Source: Sclerurus mexicanus (lineage: Eukaryota > Chordata > Aves > Passeriformes > Furnariidae). From it: DNA of 64,000 bases. The stretch spans positions 385,144-449,143 of the forward strand of contig VWZF01007168.1 in assembly GCA_013396755.1 (NCBI GenBank), in the 5' to 3' direction. Below the pieces are notes generated by a model, which saw only the letters and a program-made list of their open reading frames with translations, did no database searches and was not told the origin of the DNA. Below, piece after piece: positions 50,223 to 61,724 of this stretch; position 1 is the stretch's first letter; every line of letters starts with the position of its first letter. Position numbers and translations under genes: made by a program.

Positions 50223-53200
50223 AACAAATGTTCTTCTGAATCTGGCAGTTAATATGATAGACATAAAGTCTGTATGCTGCAAGATCCCAAAACAAGGTCT
50301 TTTTCCAGTCTTACGCTTAAGTATTCCATTTCGTGTATTCTGCCAGTGTAGCAATTTAAGAGTCTACCCTGATGGAAAAAGGCTTCTAAAGTTGAATTGA
50401 AAAAATGAAAACATTTAGAAGGCATTATTAAAAGTGCAGTTGATTTTTTGTAAAGAACTGTATTATTGCTTTAAATGCTTGCTTGTAAAAAAAAAGAAAA
50501 AACCCACAAAAGATTATTCTCTAATGATCTCTCTAGCTTCCCAGCTTAATTTCTATCATAGAGTAATCTGCGATTTAAATGAAAACATTTTAAAGTAAGT
50601 GATATTGAAAGATGGATACAAAGAAGTTTCCCCTTTGTACTGAGATACTATTGGAAATCCATCTGAAGCATAATAACTATGCTGGAGAAGAAATCAACAG
50701 CCAATCACAGAGAAAATATTCTATTCTTGCTCTCTTTTTATTTCACAAGTATAGATTAGGGTCTTCTGCCATTACAGCAAATTTCTTTTTAGCCAGTGTG
50801 ACTTATAACAATATGCAGGGAATGTCAGCTCTACCTGCTGCTCAGGGGATGCCATCTTCCATGGAAAGAATAGACATCTGATTGCTACCAATTTATAGCC
50901 TTGCATACCACTGTGGATCCCCTTTGAAATGAATAGGAAGAATGCCAGATGTCAATTTCTTGGTTGCTAATGGTGTAATGACCCTTTATTGGCATGACAG
51001 TGAATTTGCAAGTGATTATCCTTGTGTTTCTGGATGCTTTTGGTTGCCAGATTATGCTCAAGTGGAAAACTTTTTACTATTAAATGGAAAGGAAGGTCTT
51101 ATAAAGGAAAACACCAACCTGGAACGATAAATAAGCTTTATAGGTTTCAAATAAAAAAAAAAGAAGAGATATGTGTATAAAGGTTAACTGTTCAGACCAG
51201 ACTACACCCTTAAAAAGCTAGATCCTTGTTTAGGGGTAATGGTCTTCTAAATAATTTTTTCTTGACATTTTAGTTTGTGAAAGCATTTTGAATTATACTC
51301 TGATCACGCAAAGGCACATACTGACTTGTCCCACTGCAGAAAAGCTTTACGTCATAGTCCACCAAAAAAAATAGTTGAAAACGCGTTCAAAAGTGAACAT
51401 TTTTTTGTAGAAAAATATGTGTATTTTTTACAAAGGTTCCCTCAAAAATATGAAGTTTTACACTTCTAATTGAAGCAACATTTAAAAATATGATTCCTAG
51501 TTAACTAAATATGGTTTTGTTTGGACATATAATGTTAAAGTTCAAGAATGGAATTACCTACATAGAAAGCAAGAAATTTAGTGCCTACATTTCAGAAATC
51601 TGTGATTCAGAGAAAAATCCAGGAGCTGAGTTTTTAGAAACTCTCTATATCAGCAAGAAAAAAGACATGCTTTTCACAGAGATGATCAACAAGTCCTTCA
51701 GGGTGAACTTAGAGACACCCAAAATCACCAAAATCACTAAGTTCAAACACGTATCTTAAGATTTTATTGATTCAGAGCTTGAGCAGGTGAAAGAGGACTG
51801 CAAACAGTCTAGTATATATTCCTGTTTTCAAAACACAGTTAGTAGCATAGATGATGATAACAGTGAGGCTTTTGTACAATGGTTTAATATACTGTAGGCA
51901 AGACCATCTAGATTCAGATCGCTTCTCATGCCCCTTCCCCAGGAGAAAGTTATGCCAGGTTGGACACTGCTCAAGATACTTGAGGTGTAGGGGCAGCAGA
52001 GGAGGGAAGAGGCAGTGGGAGAGAGAAATGCACAGACACAAAAATCGCTCTCAAAGCAACCCACAGGAGCTACCTGTGGGCTAGCAAAAATGTGATGGCT
52101 GACAGCTCCAATCTCAGTTTTGTGGAGAAAAGGAGGAAGGTATAACTCCATTTGATTGTAAGACCAATAATTACGTTTGGTGCAGTCAGAGGGACCCAAA
52201 ACAGAGGGATGCTTTGTCTTTAGTTCTCTACTTGGTACAGGCAGAGGATAACTGTTCAAATCAAGGTAGTCCTGAGCATGTGCAGAGACAAAAACTTCAG
52301 CTGAAACAAACCAGGGAGATTTCAGAGCTAAGAGAAAAGCAGCTGTTAAGCAGAAGCACTCCTGTGATGACACAGTACATAGGCAGAACAAAAGGACTAG
52401 ATAAAATCTACAACCTGGAGCCTATCCTTCACTTTTTTGATATGTCATACCTTTTTCTGTGGGTTTTACTTCTTACAATTAGGTAAGTATTGCATATTAG
52501 GAATCATACATTTTTTTATCAAGACAAAATAGTTTAATATCCAGTTCTCATACCAACTATATCAAATTACTAAAAATGTAAACACATGGACAAAAAGCAC
52601 ATATGGAATCCTGTAGGAATTCAAATGTATTCAAATTTCATCTCCCTCTGATTTTATGATTGCTTTTGAAATGGGCTGCTTTAATTACTTAACATCTGTT
52701 ACCCAATAACTAAAGGCAGTATGTTTCCCTGCGTCATAACAAAAAGATGCCTCGTGTTGCTGAATTCAGCACACACGGAGCCATACAAAGTTAACAACCA
52801 TGTTGAACCTATAGAAAGGCTTGTCCTGGTTTGAAATGTGTCTCTACCTTCTCGTCCTTTGAAATGGCTTCTTCATCAATGGGTAGATTGAGATGGTTAT
52901 TTGATGCTTCATTTTCCTATACAGAGGGCTGATTAAATCACTAGCAGCATGTTGGACAGTCCACTGTCTTCCAAAGTTACAGACATAAGCTCCCAGTTCA
53001 GAATGCATGAATTTGTCTTGTGAATGCATTCATTTACAGTATATACTTTCATTTCTTTTCAAAAGCCCCAATTTTTGTGTACTTCATTAATTTCATATGC
53101 TCTGAACAGTTTCTTGATTTCACTATTCAGTGTCTAGTGTTCTTGTCTCCAAAGGATTGGACAATAAATATTAAATGGCATAAATTATCATACATGTGTA

Positions 53201-53914
53201 TTGTGATTTCTTATTCAATAGTTCATAGTAAATCAACATCTGACAATAGTCCCTTTTAGATTACTGTCTAACGTACAGTTTTCTCCTCTGATGCAAAGGA
53301 ATCTAGTAAAATCCAAAATGTATGGGGAAGCCATCCCATTATTACATGCATAATGAATCTCATATGCTTTCTCAGTAGGAAAAAAAAAGGTTTTAATGAC
53401 ATTTAAAGTAAATAGTAATCTGAAATTAACATATATTAAATAATGATAGCACAATCCTGAAACAAAACACTATAAAATCTGAGAAATGTATTTTTTTATT
53501 TTAAAAAGGACAGCATGCTAAAGTGAAGAAATACAGAGTATGTAATCCCTCAAATACATTTTAGCTGCTCTGTAGCTCTGTTTTGAATGATCTTGACCAT
53601 GCTGTTTTAAATTCCTCAAACTGAAATGACATTAAATTAATTTTTTTGGTCCCTCTTCATGATGTGACACCTTACTAATTGGTGTAATTTGCCTCATTTC
53701 CTGTTAATATATGTTTTGACCCAAGATTTAATTTTTTTAATTTGAGTGCTTTCTTTTGTCATGAAGGTTACATGTGCATACTAAACACACAACTGTTTGC
53801 CATTTTATTCTTTTCAGGGCTGGAATGACTAGTAAAAGTGAGGTTTCCCAAGAGTGCATGGAAAACTGAGACAAGCTTTTCAGATTACACAACCCAATCC
53901 TGATTCACCAACTC

Positions 53915-53932
53915 TGTGTGTGTGTGTGTGTG
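53915..53932. repeat. TG microsatellite, nine units
   Basis: An uninterrupted run of nine TG units followed by TATCTATC. Confidence 0.95.
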
Positions 53933-56900
53933 TATCTATCTCCTGTGCATTTAGTATTTTTCATTTATTACTATTATTCATCATTGTCATTTTAGCCCTG
54001 CCTCTTCAGAAAGCTGTAGCTGCAACAGACATATACAAAAGAAATGCTAATTAAAGTACCTTTGGGAGAAGAATGGAATGAAAGATAGTGATATTAAATA
54101 TTAATCATAGGAAACAAGGCAGGAAGATTTTTAAAGGTGGAAGCAAACAGGAGTGGGTTATTGTCATTTGGGATTGCACAGAGGATTAATCTGAACTTTC
54201 ACACAGAGACCTTTCTCTTTTTCAGAGTCACTTTTTTGAATCAAGATGTGGGGTTTTTTGTCTAATTTTAGAAAACTGGTTCAGCAATAAAGGCTCAACT
54301 TGAGAGATTTAATGCTACACGTTTTTCACCTCTTTCCTAAATATTAAGCACATTAAGATGGTTTATAACTTTTTCTTTCTGTAAATCTCTTCTATTCCTG
54401 CAATTCTGTCTTTAGTAAACATATTCATTCATCTTTTAGTCTCATCTAGTAACAAAGACACATGAAAAAGCAATCCTCATGCAAGGCTTTGGTGAATTTT
54501 AAAAATAAGGCATTACCATGCTCAGAGCCTTGCTTTCTAACCACTCATCCCAGCACATGCAGTAGGTATAAATCAGTAAAGCTGCCTGCAATTTTGAGAA
54601 GAGGTATCATGGAACATCCAAAAAGACAGGCTGAAAGTCTGAATCCCAAGAGGAGACGGGAAACCTGAATATATTTCTATTCTTCTTAATAATGAAAGTG
54701 TTTGCAGTGAATACTCTATGGTACACACTCTCAGTGGTCTTCATTCCTCAGCCCTTTCCTCCAGTTTCCAGCTGCCTGACAACAGGTTTCACATAATGGA
54801 GCCCTACATTCACAAATCCGTCACTACTGCCCATGTCCTGGTTCTTCCAGCTTTTTAAAAAGACTGCTGGCAACTGTTGAACCTGATCTTTGAGGATCAA
54901 TCAGTAAGTTTACAGAGATATGTTTGCCAGACACAGTCAGTGCCACTCACTGTTTTCCAGAACATCTTGTGTGTAACCAACCAAGCTGTTTGTACTGGAA
55001 AAAGGACAGTAATGCATGAGCAAGCCTAATGCAATAAGATGCAGAAATAAGAAGTCAGTTGGTAGATTTGGAAACAACCAAGGAAATAATAAAAAGTCTG
55101 GTTTACTTCAGCTAAGTTTCAGCCTCATTTTTATGTTTCAAACTATTTTTATCCTTTTTTCTATGAATAGGAACAATCATTATAACATCTTTGACACGTT
55201 CTCCTAAATACTGAAAGCCAGTGGTCAGCTCATCTGCCACCTTAGAGATACATCTTTCTTCTGAATAATTTTTTCCCTTCCCCTGAGCCCTTTTTATAGC
55301 CCAAAGTTGTTGAGATGCAAATTACAGTTCAGCACCAGCCCCACCTTTAATGTTCACTTACACACCACTAATTAATGTAACTGAAACTTATTGTAACATT
55401 GTACATTATACAGTGCTCATTAAAATAACTAATAATACTAAAACCTTCCATTATATTGATTATTCCAACCCTCAAATATCATGATATAATCTTACAATAC
55501 TATTACATCTTTCAAACAGCTAGAGATACTGGCATCATGGGAGGGGAAGCAAGATACGATCCCTGTTTCTTTTCCCCTGCATTAAGCAACTGCTCTGCAG
55601 TCAGTCCCCTGGGGCCAGGACCCAGTCCTGGGAGGCCTCCCACGGCAGTGAATACTGCAGCAAAAGTAGGATGTTGGTATGTTCTTCTTTCTAAATCTTC
55701 TCCTGGCATTCCCTGGTGAGAGAAGGGACATTAAGGCTGTCCCCAGCCACTGCATCATACCATTCCACTGTGAAAGGCAAAGGGTCACACCAGCAACGCT
55801 GAAGGGTGAGGAAGAAGCTCTGGCATAGTTGAGCAGGGCTGAGTAAACCATGAAGTCAGGATCAACTTCCATGGAAATGACCAAGAATTGTTATTACAGT
55901 GCTGCAACAGAATCACCATAAAGATGAAATGGGCTTTAAATAGGTTTAGGAAATCTGCGTTTCCCTTTTGTAATTCTGATTTTCACAGGAGTACCTCTGT
56001 CTCAAGACTGAACTTGATGGCTCTCTGGACTTTCTACCCTGACCTACCATGACCAAACAGCATGGTAGACTCTATGGTATATATTATGACTACAATACAA
56101 CTTAAGAGTTTTTATAACAAAAGACACCACTTATAAATAATTTCTGACTGTCCTGTATTTTGAGTAATGCTGCAGGATGACTGAAATGGTTGGTAATAGA
56201 ATATAGCAAAAGATGACAGAAACTAAAGCCAGTGTTTTAGTTTCCCCCCCTGTATTAGATTTCAGGTACAGGACTGTCACATTCACTTTTAGCTGTTCTT
56301 TTCACTAAAGCAAGCTTATCAGTTCACCCTCAAAAAAATCACCTCTTTAAAAGCAGGCAGTGTTTTCCTCTGTTGTCAGTGCCAAGAACCCCATCTTTTC
56401 TTCAGGTAGAATGCATACCCCTTATTCTCAAGAGGCCAAAACACTGAGCTCCACTCAACTACCTTGTATTTGAAGCAGAAACTTGGGCTGAGATTCACTC
56501 AGTTTATTTCCTGATTGCTTAGTTCCTTTCCTAATTGCTTGTAGATGAGTCTCAGCTGATGTGCAGGCTCAGCATACACCAGAGTATGTGTATCAGAGAA
56601 GATCTGAGTCCACTAATGCCATGTGTATGTGCAAGCATGCCTATTTCACAGCAGGAAAGAATGGGATGCAGAAGCCTGCTTGGCTACATCTCCCAGATTG
56701 CAGTACAATTATACGACTAATATCAGCAGGACAGAAGTCCTATTGTCTGTTATTATTAGGGATTTAACATCTCACAAGAAGAAAGCTATATAGGATTTAA
56801 AGGAGAATGAACTACAACTATTCCCTTGCTAGCAGTAGAGATGTATAACAATCAGAATTAGAACACTGTGCATTCACTTATTCATCAGCTTCTGCTTCTA

Positions 56901-57465
56901 TACTTGTCATGACTGAGAATTATAGTTGTAGAATCTATCAAAATGGTCACTGTTAGTAATGTGAGTGAATGTGGCCCACCAACTGCACCAAAAACATATT
57001 GATTTTAAAACAGAGAAATTGCAGGAAGCTGCAAGGAGAAGGAGAAGGAGAATTCCCCTTCCATCTCCACAGGTCAGAAAAAATACTAAGTAACAGGAAT
57101 AATAAGTAAAAAATACAATTAATAATTTTAAATGTGTCCAAAAAGAGCAAAAATATAATATTTCACTAGTTTTTAACTTCATGAGAAATATAATTAGCAT
57201 ATATTTATTTTCTAAATTTGAGACACAGCAGGACAGAAAAATTTCTAAAAGCCCATTCTAAAATTAATTTTAATGCGAACTACTGATCACACCTATTAGC
57301 ATGCAGTATCAGCAATGCATTTTGTGCACAGTAGCAGCTGCTATAGTAATTTTGGAGAAGATATATAACATTTTTCATTAATAAAAAAGACAATGAATTC
57401 GTAAGACTGAAATTCTGATCAGACTCAGGTGCAAAATGTCTCTGCACTACCCACGTTATAAATTC

Positions 57466-57480
57466 ATATATATATATATA
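57466..57480. repeat. AT microsatellite, about 7.5 units
   Basis: Alternating A and T following AATTC. Confidence 0.95.
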
Positions 57481-59954
57481 TTCATGGTATCTAATTTATC
57501 TCACCTACCAAACCAGACTACTACTCACCATTTCAAAATGCGCTGTTCAGTCTATATAGTTTATGATACTCCAGAAGAAATGAGCCTCTGGACTTCACTT
57601 GGGAAGCTTTTATACTATTCTACTGTTATGTCCTCTTTCCACTTTCTATACTACAGTTTTTTGTTGGGTTTTTTTTGTCATTTCCTTCATAGAACTGTAA
57701 AACATCCCTCTTTAGCTGCCTTTTACACCTATCAAATGGTTATGCTTTCTTGCTGAAAGTTGCATTCAAACATGTTCAGATGTGAGCACTGTTGTATCAC
57801 TCTCACAGTTCTTCATCTCTTTTTTAATCACTCTCTACAAATCCTCTTGGGTTTGTTGCTTATCCATGATAAATCTACTCCTTCATAGTACTGTTGCTCT
57901 ATACACTCTTCCAAGTGTAAAACTGGAAGAAAATTGTATGTATCCCAGAATTTTAGCCCTGAGATATTCAGTTTTATTTTACAGAAACCCTACACCCTGA
58001 AAGCTGTGAAGCTTGAGGACTTGTATGTACTTTGAACCCAAGGGCCACAAAAACATTTACAGTCTCATCACAAAATTGAATCCATCTATGTGTATCCAGT
58101 TATTTAATTTAAAGTATCCAGACTGCACAGTCCTCTTCTTGGACACCACAGCCTGCCTATACATCCTGAATGGCAGGATCAACTTCCTCACAGCCAGATA
58201 AGTTACAGTATTGAATTGAGTGGAATTCTCTCTTCAAAACCATCGCATTTCAAACTCACAAGGAAAGGTGTTGCCTGACAGAATTTAGTTGACTAAAGCT
58301 AATTGAATACCGAATATGCTGTACCACACCTTTACACACTTGCTATTAGATATCTCAGTATAAATCAAGAGTCTACTTTGAAAACTGTATTATTTCTGAA
58401 AAAGTAAAGACATTGGAACTGTGTTAAAATACCCTGCTGATGATTATCAATGTTGAGTAAACAAAACTGAATTTTTGAAGATGTGCTAAGTTCTCCTCTT
58501 CATTGCTTTCAGCATTTCTTCCAAAATATAAAATATTCAGATCAATCTGCATTCCATTTTTCACAGGATAACAACTTATCTTCATATAGCAGGTCTTTTA
58601 TCCTGTCATTACATTATTATTACTAAATCATGCAAAAGTACTTCTCTGCTACTTACTTGCACTGAATTACCTTGTTCAATGCCCAGCTTTTACAAAGAGA
58701 AGCGTTGTTAAAATACTTATTACTGAATTTGCTTCCCTATATTCAAACAAAGCCTATTTGGAAATACTGTCAATTGGTGATCCTATTGTGAAATATTAAT
58801 AAACAGAAAAGGGAAATGGGTGGTGGTAAAAGCTCAACTTCCCCAGCTATACCTTTGGTGGGACTACTTCAGGCTATGTCTAGCCTAGCCTTACAGATTG
58901 AAAACTCATTACTGTTTTGAAGCACTAGATGCACTTCCAGACCACATCTTCCAGTCCAATTTTCCCTGAAAGAAATCTACTTTACATGCTCCATAAAACA
59001 AGATCAAAGACAGTAAATGGATGTGATATTCGCTACAAAACTATAGGTCTAGTTTGAAGAGAAATCCTAACGTAGATATATTCAGTAAAGAGTCATGATT
59101 AGATGCTCCACTCCACAACACTGGTAGGAAAACACCTTTCACATCTATGAGTTTCAGCCTTTTTTTTTTTCATAATTTTGTTTTTATTGGCTCACAGAGT
59201 AACAGTTCTTAATAGAGCATTTTTCATCTCAAATCAAACAGGCTCTGGGAACATTTGGCTAAAAACACAACAGACAGGCACTTGCAGGTCCCCAAACTGT
59301 TTGAAGACAACAATCACACTTTCCATAGCCTTGGGAAAGACCACAAATCGAGGATAATGTTGTTACTGCTACTGGCTTACCTGTGGGCTATTTGAGCTCC
59401 TTGCTTCTGGGATCTATTTTATCTGTTTCAAGTGCAGGACACCATTCCTGTTTTTTCCTGACCTTACCATCCTCTGCCTGAGGTATCTTCCCTTTATGCT
59501 TATGTTACTCAGTCTCAGCAGCTGCTGAACTTCATATTCTGATTCAGGTGCAGCTCAAGGCCCAGTATAGGCAACACAAAAGACTGTCGATGCCCCACCA
59601 CCACTGTAATAAGCAAACTACATTTCTTCAGCATGAATATCAAAAATAGCCTCAGGCATCTGACTTTTACAGAATGCTAAAAGTCATACTTAGTATTTTG
59701 CTTGGTTTTTAGAGAAAGTTAGGAGCTACGGGAAGATGGAGGGGGAGTACCTTTGCTTATAATCCCCATGCATACTAGGAGAGGTGAATGAAAGGTTGTG
59801 AATTTTATTTGTGACTTTGTTATAAATTATGCTCTTGGCACTCATTTGAAAAGAACCACTTTTTGATCAATTTCCTGTAAAGATCTAAACATGTAGGACT
59901 ATACCTCAGTGATATTAGGAAAAAATGCACACTAAAATGAAGATTCAGGAGTGA

Positions 59955-60608
59955 GTTGAATATGAGTCAGCAGTGCCCTGGCAGCCATGAGGGCCCACCG
60001 TGTCCTGCAGGGCATCAGGCACAGCATCACCAGCTGGCCAAGGGGGAGGATTGTCCCACTCTGCTCTGCAGTAGAGTGGCCTCACCTTGAATATTGTGTG
60101 CAGTTTTGGGCACCACAATACAAGAAAGACATTCAGCTATTAGAGAGTGTGCAAAGAAGGGCAACGAAGATGGTGAAGGGCCTTGAGGGGAAGCCGCATG
60201 AGGAGCAGCTGAGGTCACTTGATTTGTTCAGCCTAGAGAAGAGGAGACTGAGGGGAGACCTCATTGCAGTTACAACTTCCTTGTGAGGGTAAAAAGAGGG
60301 GCAGGCACTGATCTCTTCTCTGTGGTGACCAGTGACAGGACCCAAGGGAATGACCTGAAGTAGTGTCAGGGGAGGTTTAGGTTGGATATTAGAAAAAGGT
60401 TCTTCACCCAGAGGGTGGTTGGGCACTGGAACAGGCTCCCCAGGGAAGTGGTCACAGCACCAAACCTGGCAGAGTTCAAGAAGTGTTTGGACAATACTCT
60501 TAGGCACATGGTGTAACTCTTGGGGATGGTCCCATGCAGGGCCAAGAGCAGGAATCAGTGATCCTTGTGGGTGCCTTCCAACTTGGTTTATTCTGTTATT
60601 CTGTAAAA
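59955..60608 (+). mobile_element. CR1 LINE 3' copy, about 650 bases
   Basis: The 5' truncated copy begins in ORF2 near AGTGCCCTGGCAGCCATGAG and ends with GTGCCTTCCAAC and the short CR1 terminal repeat (ATTCTGTTATTCTGTAA) near 60608. The frame at 59987-60286 (100 codons) encodes the C-terminal ORF2 peptide, with CSAVEWPHLEYCVQFWAPQY, KKDIQLLESVQRRATKMVKG and RSLDLFSLEKRRLRGDL blocks, before decaying. It is one of the best preserved CR1 copies in the window and is antisense to MYO16. A 264-codon frame on the other strand (60133-60927) is only its shadow plus flanking sequence. Confidence 0.95.
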
Positions 60609-61460
60609 AAGGCACACCTAAACAAACTGACAAAAAATAGGAGAAACTTGTCAGCTCATTTGCATGATGTATGTCTATCTCAGAGTTTCCTTTATTCAGG
60701 TAATTTTGTGCAAATGTTTTACAAAGAACTGCCATGAAATGTGTTTGCAAAGTGGTTGCTAACAACATTGCATCAGTTCTTCTCCTAGATCCCTCCCACA
60801 CAACAGTTTGGGGATTTGTGAGGACTTCTAAAATTTGGGAGATCCTTACTGTAAGGTTTGGTTCACTTCTGAGGAGTAAATTACAAATTCCCCACATTAC
60901 TATGAGCTGGACCAGGGATTCAAACAATGCCAGGAAACTAAAAAAAGAACCCTTAAAGTGTGGATACGTATTTCAAAAGGACATAAACCTCTTTTCACAA
61001 AGAGATAGATGACTCACTACCTGGTTTGACTATGGGTCAACACCACCTCCCAGCTTTAGACAGGCCAGCATCATTAATAACAGCATCCATCACTCTAGGT
61101 TTTCACTAAAAATGAGAACCTAATTTTCAAAGTACTGTGTGTTAAATTCTATGGCTCATGTAGGTATATGAGAGGCCACACATAATTATGGAATTATAGT
61201 CCTTAATTGTTTTGAAATATGTTAGTTTATACATATATTAACCTCAAAATAAATTAATTAGGCTTCTGGAGGTTTATTCTCTGCAACTCATTAATTTAAG
61301 TAACAAGCTATAACATGTTGTGTGCAATACATGCCTGCGTATTCTACTGAGGCGATCACTTTATTGCATTTTACCTAAGGATAGGTGAGGAGAACAAGGA
61401 AGCTTTTCCACTGAAACTTTTACTGTGCAAAAGGAAAAATAGTTCAACATTACTACATAC

Positions 61461-61724
61461 CTTCTTTATCGTCATGACGTATGATTGCATCCTGTATCAT
61501 ATCAGAAAGATTAAAACGAACTCGATGATTCTTTCCATGTTTCAGCTTTTTCACATAGCCCTCCCGTTTCTGAAAAGCTTTTTCTCGTTCATAATATGCC
61601 TTTATTTGGTCACAGCGCATCCGCTTCACCAGCCGCTGCCGTTGGCCAAGAGGGAGGGATTCCAGCAAGCACTGCTCAATTTCCATCTCATGGGTCCGAA
61701 AAACATTACATAGCTGGAAACAGC
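61461..61724 (-). CDS. MYO16: MYO16 exon with the start codon: residues 1-75, PP1 docking motif
   Basis: The exon follows the acceptor CTTCAATTTCTTACAG and ends in phase 1 before GTATGTAG. The ATG at 61684-61686 starts MEIEQCLLESLPLGQRQRLV, then KRMRCDQIKAYYEREKAFQK, then REGYVKKLKHGKNHRVRFNL, ending at HDDKE. This is the N terminus of myosin XVI, a neuronal unconventional myosin with N-terminal ankyrin repeats. RVRF at 55-58 is an RVxF-type docking site for the protein phosphatase 1 catalytic subunit, followed by the first ankyrin helix (SDMIQDAIIRHDDKE). Residues 15-52 are very basic and probably helical. I chose this ATG because it matches the shorter known MYO16 start. The frame stays open for the 12 codons upstream to the acceptor (CFQLCNVFRTHE), so an upstream exon could supply an earlier start, as in a longer mammalian isoform. 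Bases 61687-61724 are otherwise 5' untranslated. Confidence 0.95.

Larger units (their letters stand above)
36219..61460 (-). other. MYO16: MYO16 intron 1 (about 25.2 kb)
   Basis: Intron after the ATG exon (donor GTATGTAG, phase 1) and before the exon at 36148-36218. Recognisable content is limited to the CR1 pieces near 48.5, 50.1 and 60.0-60.6 kb, a TG and a TA microsatellite and homopolymer tracts. I see nothing identifiable in 36.3-48.4, 50.3-59.9 and 60.7-61.4 kb. The open frames there (for example 51828-52391 minus) have no recognisable protein. Confidence 0.85.

Noticed and set aside
50942..51130. 62-codon plus-strand frame beginning MPDVNFLVANGVMTLYW
   Set aside because: It looks protein-like at first sight but has no match I recognise, no splice sites in useful positions and no supporting context.
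60133..60927. 264-codon open frame on the minus strand, the longest in the window
   Set aside because: It runs antisense through the CR1 copy at 59955-60608; its residues are the reverse reading of the LINE, not a gene.
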